This document shows positions 5,094-9,510 of a stretch of DNA of 9,510 bases, piece by piece. The position numbers and the translations under genes were made by a program. Source of the DNA: CAYLNK01 sp964384675 (GTDB taxonomy: Bacteria; Acidobacteriota; Thermoanaerobaculia; UBA5066); NCBI GenBank assembly GCA_964384675.1, contig CAYLNK010000273.1:1-9510 (forward strand), in the 5' to 3' direction. A model generated the notes under the pieces. The model was not told the origin of the DNA and made no database searches. It saw only the letters and a program-made list of their open reading frames with translations. Position 1 is the first letter of the stretch. Every line of letters starts with the position of its first letter.

Positions 5094-6011
5094 ATGCACG
5101 ACCACGCGCACGGGAACGGAGGCCACGGCCACTCGCATGCCGGCGCACGGAGCCTGAATCGCCGCAGGCTGGCCCTCGTCCTCGGCCTGACTTCGCTTTT
5201 CCTCGTCGCCGAGGTCGTCGCGGGATTCCTCACCGGCTCGCTCGCCCTGCTGGCCGATGCCGGGCACATGCTGACCGACGTCGCGGGGCTCGGTCTGGCG
5301 CTCTTCGCCATGCGGTTCGCGGAGCGTCCGGCCACGCCCGAGCGGACGTACGGATTCCACCGCGTCGAGATCCTCGCCGCTCTCGCCAACGGCGTCCTCC
5401 TGATCGGGATCTCGGGCTTCGTGCTCGTCGAGGCGGTCGAGCGGTTCCGGAACCCGCCCGTGGTCGCGAGCCTTCCGATGCTCGTCGTGGCCGCCATCGG
5501 GCTCGGCGTGAACGTCGCGAGCGCTCTGATCCTCCGGAGCGGCGCCGGCGAGAGCCTGAACATGAGGGGGGCGTACGTCGAGGTGCTGTCCGACGCGCTG
5601 GCATCGGTCGGCGTGATCGTCGCGGGAGTCGTGATGCTCACGACCGGCTGGTACTACGCCGATCCGATCCTCTCCGCCGCGATCGGCCTCTTCCTGCTGC
5701 CGCGCACCTGGAGCCTCCTCCGCGAGGCCGTGGGCGTGCTCCTGGAAGGGACGCCGGCGGGCGTGAACCTCACGGCCGTGCGCGAGGCGCTCCTCGGCGT
5801 GCCAGGCGTCGCCGGCGTGCACGACCTCCACGTCTGGACCCTCACCTCCGGGATGAACGCCCTCTCCACCCACGTCGTCCTCGGAGACGGCGGCCGGCAC
5901 GACCCCGTCCTGGACGGCATCCGCCGGCGGCTCGCCGAGGGCTTCGAGATCCACCACGTGACGGTCCAGGTGGAGGGCTCCGGCTGCCCCGACGAGGCGA
6001 CGCACGACTGA
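5094..6011 (+). CDS. CDF family cation exporter (CzcD/ZitB type, probably Zn2+)
   Basis: This 305-residue inner-membrane antiporter belongs to the cation diffusion facilitator family, which exports Zn2+, Co2+, Cd2+ or similar ions in exchange for protons. The N-terminus is His-rich (His at 2, 4, 6, 11, 13, 15). Six membrane helices lie at about 26-47, 50-72, 93-113, 125-147, 162-185 and 188-206, followed by the cytoplasmic dimerisation domain with HDLHVWTLTSG (243-253) and a final HHVTVQVE. The transport site shows H58-x-x-x-D62 in helix 2 and E163-x-x-x-D167 in helix 5, where many zinc CDFs have His-x-x-x-Asp. The length is typical. It follows the second flotillin-like gene by 25 bp without a Shine-Dalgarno sequence, so it may be read through from the operon, have its own promoter, or both. 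The metal is not proven by sequence. Confidence 0.93.
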   Translation: MHDHAHGNGGHGHSHAGARSLNRRRLALVLGLTSLFLVAEVVAGFLTGSLALLADAGHMLTDVAGLGLALFAMRFAERPATPERTYGFHRVEILAALANGVLLIGISGFVLVEAVERFRNPPVVASLPMLVVAAIGLGVNVASALILRSGAGESLNMRGAYVEVLSDALASVGVIVAGVVMLTTGWYYADPILSAAIGLFLLPRTWSLLREAVGVLLEGTPAGVNLTAVREALLGVPGVAGVHDLHVWTLTSGMNALSTHVVLGDGGRHDPVLDGIRRRLAEGFEIHHVTVQVEGSGCPDEATHD

Positions 6012-6017
6012 GCTCCG

Positions 6018-8486
6018 TCAGGATGTCCGGAGCGTCTCGGCGGGATCGGATCGGAGGGCTTGCCGGGCGGGGGCGACGGTCGCGGCGAAGACGGCGACGA
6101 GCAGCAGGGCGGTCACCGCGACGAAGGTCCACGGGTCGAACGGGCTGACCTCGAAGAGGAGGCTCGCGACGAGCCGCCCGAGCCCGAGCGCGGCGAAGAG
6201 GCCGAGCGCGGCGCCGCCGGCGGCGGGACGGAGGGACTCGCCCGCCACCAGCCGCACGATGTCGCCGTCCGATGCGCCGAGAGCGACGCGAAGGCCCAGC
6301 TCGGGGCGGCGGCGCCCGATCGAATGCGCCAGGATGCCGTAGAGGCCGGTCGTCGCCAGCGTCAGCGCCACTGCCGCGAGGATCGCCATCAGGAGCATCA
6401 GGAAGCGGTCCGCGGCGACGGAGGCGCCGACCAGCTCCTCCATCACCGCGACGCTGTGGATCGGCTGTCCGCCGTCGATCGCCTTCACGATCCTCCGCAC
6501 GCCCGGAGCCAGTGAAGCGGGAGATGTCGTCGTGCGGAGCACGAGGTTCAGGTCGAGGTACGGGTTCTGCGCGTGCGGGATGAAGATCTCGGGGCGAGGG
6601 GTGCTCTTCAGGCCGCCGAACCGGGTGTCGCCCACGAGCCCGACGACCTCGTACGGGTACGCCCCCTTCTGGTAGTCGATGACGAGGCTCCGGCCGATCG
6701 GGTCTTCGCCCGGCCACACCCGGCGCGCGAGCGCCTCGTTCACGAGGATGACGGGCGCGGTGCCCGCCCGGTCCGCCGGCGTGAAGGCTCGGCCCCGGAC
6801 CAGCGGGATTCCCATCGTCGAGACGTAGCCGGGCGTCGCCATCCGGATGTCGGCGCGGGCAGCGGCGCCGCCGGGGTCCGGATCGCCGGCCTTCCAGTAC
6901 GGCCGCGCGAAGTCGACGCCCACCTTGCTCATCGGGAGCGCCGTGACGGCGCCCGTCGAGGTGACCCCGGGAAGCCCGCCGAGGCGAGCGAGCAGCGTCT
7001 CGTAGAACGCGAGGGTCTGCCTGCCGGTCCGGTACGTCCCCTTGTCGAGCGAGATCCGCGCCACCAGGAGGTTCCGTGCCTCGAAGCCAGGGCGCATCCC
7101 GCTCGCCCGGGCGAAGCTCCGCGTGAAGAGGCCCGCGCCGGTGAGGAGGACGAGGGAGGCCGCGACCTGGAGCACGACGAGGCCCCGGCGCAGGCTGTGG
7201 CGCCCCTCGTCGGGGGACGTGCTGCGGGAGCCTCCCTTCAGCTCGGCCGCCAGGGGGCGCGGGCTCCGCCGGAGGACCGGGGCCAGCGCCGACCCGAGGG
7301 CGGTGGCGAGGGCGACGGTCAGGGTGAAGAGGAGGACGCCGGAGTCGATCCCGATTCCCGATCCACGCGGCAGCTCCCAGGGCTGGAGGGTGAGGAGCAG
7401 CCGGAGCGCACCCCACGCGAGGAGGAGGCCGAGCGTCGCGCCCGGGATCGCCACCAGCATCGCCTCGGCCAGGAAGTGGCGGAGCAGCTGGAGCCGGGAC
7501 GCCCCGAGCGCCACCCGGACCGAGGTCTCGTGAGCGCGGGCCGACGCGCGGGCGAGCTGCAGGCTCGCCACGTTCACGCAGGCGATGAAGAGGACGAACG
7601 CCGTGGCGCCGAAGAGGACGAGGAGGGGACGCCGCGTCGCGCCGACGATCGTCTCCTCGAGCGGCCGGCTCCGGACGCTCCAGCCGGCGTTCTCCTTCGG
7701 GTAGCGGGCGGCGAGCGTGGCGGCGAGGGCGCGTAGCCGCGAGTCGGCGGCCTCCCGGGTGACGCCGTCCTTCAGGCGGGCGATGACCCGGACGAAGCGG
7801 AAGTCGCGCGGCGGCCCGGCCGGGAACCGCGTGTAGGACGCAGGAACGTCCCACGGGACGTAGACCGAAGCCTCCGGGGAGAGCACGGAGAGGTCGTCCG
7901 GCATCACCGCCGCGATCCGCCAGTCGAAGCCGTCCAGGGAGAGGGTCTTCCCGACCACGTCGGGATCGGAGCCGAACCGCCGTCGCCAGAAGCCGGCCGA
8001 CAGGACGAGGACGCGGTCGCCCCCCTGGTCCATCTCCGCGACGTTGTACGCGGCGCCCACGATCTCCCCCTCGCGGAAGGCCCGGCCCAGGAGCGCCGGC
8101 ATCCCCAGCACGTCGAAGAACGACGGGGTCACCTTCAGCGCCTGGATGGCCTCGGGCTCGCCGCCCCCTCCCCGGACCGTCCCCCGGCTCGGGTACCAGA
8201 TCGCCATCCCGGAGAAGTGATCGGTCTCCTTTCGCCAGTCGAGGTAGTTGCCGGGCGACGGGTTCTCGAGGGATTCGGGCCGGTCGAGCTTGACGTCGTG
8301 GAGGCTCAGCAGCCGATCCGGCCGCTCGAACGGAAGCGGACGGAGCAGCACCGTCTTGACGACGCCGAAGATCGCGCTGTTCACGCCGGTACCGAGCGCC
8401 ATGGCGAGGACGGCGACGGCGAGGTACGCGGGCTCACGCCGGAGGCTGCGGGCCGCGAGACGGACGTCGGCGAGGAGTCGTTCCAT
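6018..8486 (-). CDS. ADOP-type permease (MacB-PCD/FtsX duplicated permease)
   Basis: This 822-residue inner-membrane protein consists of two similar halves. Each has an N-terminal membrane helix (about 20-45 and 427-452), a large extracytoplasmic MacB-like periplasmic core domain (about 50-285 and 455-690), and an FtsX-type block of three helices (about 290-403 and 695-806). RVALGAS occurs in both FtsX blocks, showing the internal duplication. This is the ADOP family: MacB/FtsX-like permeases fused head to tail, usually without a neighbouring ATPase. None is encoded in this window. The substrate is unknown; related MacB permeases act in mechanotransmission or efflux with an ABC ATPase and outer-membrane partner. 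The ATG at 8486 begins a typical family N-terminus (LLADVRLAARSLRREP) but lacks an obvious Shine-Dalgarno sequence. It converges on the CDF gene with six bases between stops and is divergent from a winged-helix regulator. Confidence 0.92.
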   Translation of the reverse strand: MERLLADVRLAARSLRREPAYLAVAVLAMALGTGVNSAIFGVVKTVLLRPLPFERPDRLLSLHDVKLDRPESLENPSPGNYLDWRKETDHFSGMAIWYPSRGTVRGGGGEPEAIQALKVTPSFFDVLGMPALLGRAFREGEIVGAAYNVAEMDQGGDRVLVLSAGFWRRRFGSDPDVVGKTLSLDGFDWRIAAVMPDDLSVLSPEASVYVPWDVPASYTRFPAGPPRDFRFVRVIARLKDGVTREAADSRLRALAATLAARYPKENAGWSVRSRPLEETIVGATRRPLLVLFGATAFVLFIACVNVASLQLARASARAHETSVRVALGASRLQLLRHFLAEAMLVAIPGATLGLLLAWGALRLLLTLQPWELPRGSGIGIDSGVLLFTLTVALATALGSALAPVLRRSPRPLAAELKGGSRSTSPDEGRHSLRRGLVVLQVAASLVLLTGAGLFTRSFARASGMRPGFEARNLLVARISLDKGTYRTGRQTLAFYETLLARLGGLPGVTSTGAVTALPMSKVGVDFARPYWKAGDPDPGGAAARADIRMATPGYVSTMGIPLVRGRAFTPADRAGTAPVILVNEALARRVWPGEDPIGRSLVIDYQKGAYPYEVVGLVGDTRFGGLKSTPRPEIFIPHAQNPYLDLNLVLRTTTSPASLAPGVRRIVKAIDGGQPIHSVAVMEELVGASVAADRFLMLLMAILAAVALTLATTGLYGILAHSIGRRRPELGLRVALGASDGDIVRLVAGESLRPAAGGAALGLFAALGLGRLVASLLFEVSPFDPWTFVAVTALLLVAVFAATVAPARQALRSDPAETLRTS

Positions 8487-8530
8487 GCCCGCAAGGTGGG
8501 GATCGAACGCCGGCGTCTCAAGGGCGCGAC

Positions 8531-8559
8531 GGGTGAGGAACGGTTAGAAAGGGGTGAGG
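8531..8559. promoter_or_regulatory. Paired GGGTGAGG direct repeat, candidate operator
   Basis: GGGTGAGG occurs at 8531-8538 and again at 8552-8559, 21 bases apart start to start, about two helical turns. GGTTA (8542-8546) and TAACC (8564-8568) add a short inverted repeat around the second box. OmpR/PhoB-type winged-helix proteins generally bind direct repeats, and a gene for one starts 50 bases downstream. The assignment as an operator is inference. Confidence 0.3.
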
Positions 8560-8596
8560 GGCGTAACCCGGAGGCGGGCGATCCGTATCATCCGGC

Positions 8597-8602
8597 GAGG
8601 AG
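8597..8602 (+). promoter_or_regulatory. Shine-Dalgarno site deciding a TTG start
   Basis: GAGGAG lies six bases before TTG at 8609. The protein that begins there starts exactly where winged-helix domains of this type normally start, so this rare initiation codon is preferred. No nearby ATG or GTG in the frame would give a complete domain. Confidence 0.65.
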
Positions 8603-8608
8603 ACCGCG

Positions 8609-9510
8609 TTGCCGGACGACACCCTGCGCTTCGGTCCCTTCACGCTCGACCGGAGGGCGGGGGAGCTGCGGCGCGACGGGGCTCCCGTCAAGCTGGCGCC
8701 GCAGCCGTTCAAGGTCCTCGACGTGCTGGCCTCGCGGGCCGGCTCGGTCGTGACGCGCGACGAGCTGCGCCGCGAGGTGTGGGGTACCGACGTCGTCGAC
8801 TTCGAGCACGGGCTGAACTTCTGCATCCTGCAGGTGCGCGCGGCGCTCGGGGACGAGGCCCAGAACCCGACGTACGTGAGGACGATCCCGAGGCGGGGCT
8901 ACCAGTTCGTCGCCCCGGTGACCTCGGGAGAGCCCCTCGCGAGCGCGGTGCCCGACGCCCCTCCCGCGCCCGTCGCGCGCCCGTTCCCGAGGGCGCGGCT
9001 CGCCCTGCTCGGTCTCCTCGGTCTCCTCGGGATCGGCCTCGTGGCGGGAGCGTTCCTCCTCCCGTCGATCCGGCGCCCGGTTGGTCCGCCTCTCTCCGGC
9101 CGGTCCGTCCTGGCCGTCCTCCCGTTCGAGAACCTGGACGGCCGCGCGGACGAGGAGTATTTCGCCGACGGCCTCACCGAGGAGCTGATCACCCGACTCG
9201 GGCGGCTCGACCCGGAGCGGCTGGGAGTGATCGCGCGGACGTCGGTGATGAAGCTGAAGGGGAACCGGGCCGACCTCACGACCCTCGGCGCGCGGCTCGG
9301 CGTCGACCACGTCCTCGAGGGGAGCGTCCGGCACGGGGCAGGCCGGATGCGCGTCACCGTCCAGCTGATCCGCCTGAGCGACCAGACCCACCTCTGGGCG
9401 GAGACGTACGACCGCCCGCGGGACGACGCGCTCGCGGTTCAGGACGACGTCGCCGGCCGCGTGGCCCGCTCGCTCGCCGGGCGGCTCCTGCCCGCCGCGC
9501 TGCCGTCGCG
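8609..9510 (+). CDS. Winged-helix, transmembrane, TolB/FlgO-like regulator (partial, 3' end beyond window)
   Basis: Translation from the TTG gives 300 residues with no stop before the window edge. Residues 6-104 form an OmpR/PhoB-type winged-helix DNA-binding domain: LRFGPFTLD, then REVWG-x-x-VVDFEHGLN (55-70) and the family ending TIPRRGYQFVAPV (92-104). A Pro/Ala-rich linker leads to one membrane helix (about 131-151). From about 166 the sequence VLAVLPFENL, YFADGLTEELITRL (184-197), LGVIARTSVMKLKG (205-218) and TVQLIRLSDQTHLWAETYDR is a TolB-like/FlgO-like domain, expected to lie outside the cytoplasm. In related proteins TPR repeats usually follow; that part is not visible. This CadC-like design suggests a membrane-bound transcription factor that responds to an extracytoplasmic signal. 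It is divergent from the ADOP permease and may control it, which is inference. Confidence 0.9.
   Translation, partial: MPDDTLRFGPFTLDRRAGELRRDGAPVKLAPQPFKVLDVLASRAGSVVTRDELRREVWGTDVVDFEHGLNFCILQVRAALGDEAQNPTYVRTIPRRGYQFVAPVTSGEPLASAVPDAPPAPVARPFPRARLALLGLLGLLGIGLVAGAFLLPSIRRPVGPPLSGRSVLAVLPFENLDGRADEEYFADGLTEELITRLGRLDPERLGVIARTSVMKLKGNRADLTTLGARLGVDHVLEGSVRHGAGRMRVTVQLIRLSDQTHLWAETYDRPRDDALAVQDDVAGRVARSLAGRLLPAALPS
9005..9031 (+). repeat. Three in-frame 9-base repeats encoding Leu-Leu-Gly
   Basis: CTGCTCGGT, CTCCTCGGT and CTCCTCGGG follow one another without a gap and encode LLG three times inside the single membrane helix of the regulator (residues 133-141). Copy-number change by slippage would keep the frame but lengthen or shorten the helix. 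Confidence 0.8.

Larger units (their letters stand above)
8487..8608. promoter_or_regulatory. 122-bp divergent intergenic region between the ADOP permease and its neighbour regulator
   Basis: This region must hold the start signals of both divergent genes. On the plus strand TATCAT (8586-8591) is a possible -10 element and GAGGAG (8597-8602) is a Shine-Dalgarno sequence for the TTG at 8609. Toward the permease I see no convincing -10 element or ribosome binding site. The middle holds a pair of GGGTGAGG boxes, listed separately. Confidence 0.5.

Noticed and set aside
3335..5641. A 768-codon minus-strand reading frame
   Set aside because: It is antisense to both flotillin genes and the CDF gene, has Arg/Ser/His-rich low-complexity sequence and no recognisable domain. 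The same applies to the minus-strand frames at 2460-3695 and 4803-6005.
5842..7854. A 670-codon minus-strand frame and the plus-strand frame at 6573-7736
   Set aside because: Both are alternative-frame shadows of the ADOP permease, Arg/Pro/Gly-rich and without any family motif.
6018..8486. MacB-type ABC exporter with its own ATPase
   Set aside because: No Walker A/B or ABC signature is present in this protein or in any neighbouring gene of the window. The two-half permease layout is that of ADOP proteins.

Overview
The window is very GC-rich, densely coding DNA that most resembles a member of the Acidobacteriota. Two genes point that way: a large two-half permease of the ADOP type (acidobacterial duplicated orphan permease), and a winged-helix/transmembrane/TolB-like (FlgO-like) regulator of a kind that is greatly expanded in that phylum. 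This placement is an inference from gene families; there is no rRNA or other phylogenetic marker in the window.

Layout, left to right. (1) Positions 1-138 hold two identical 53-bp tandem repeat units and a partial third copy. The units contain two alternating inverted repeats, and the array is open at the left edge. (2) A DUF4301 gene on the minus strand (123-1469) ends inside the last repeat copy. Its motifs look like those of UDP-sugar pyrophosphorylase-type nucleotidyltransferases. (3) A divergent plus-strand run follows (1509-6011): a DUF4442 hotdog-fold protein, an NfeD/YqiJ-like membrane protein with a His-rich loop, two paralogous flotillin-like SPFH proteins with overlapping reading frames, and a CDF-type zinc/metal cation exporter. 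Gaps are 15 bp, 9 bp, a 4-bp overlap and 25 bp, so these genes are probably co-transcribed, although the first and last may also have their own promoters. (4) Converging on the CDF gene with only 6 bp between stops is the ADOP permease (6018-8486, minus strand). (5) After a 122-bp divergent intergenic region comes the winged-helix/TolB-like regulator (8609 onward, TTG start), cut off by the window edge.

How the genes may work together. NfeD-like proteins paired with flotillins are a known bacterial combination thought to organise membrane microdomains. Here the combination has a duplicated flotillin and sits next to a CDF metal exporter. The NfeD-like protein and the exporter both carry His/Asp/Gly-rich segments predicted to face the cytoplasm. 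A metal-linked flotillin module is the most interesting hypothesis in the window, but it rests on gene order and composition only. The ADOP permease and its divergent regulator form a second, probably independent unit. No CRISPR array, tRNA, rRNA, insertion sequence or convincing intrinsic terminator was seen.
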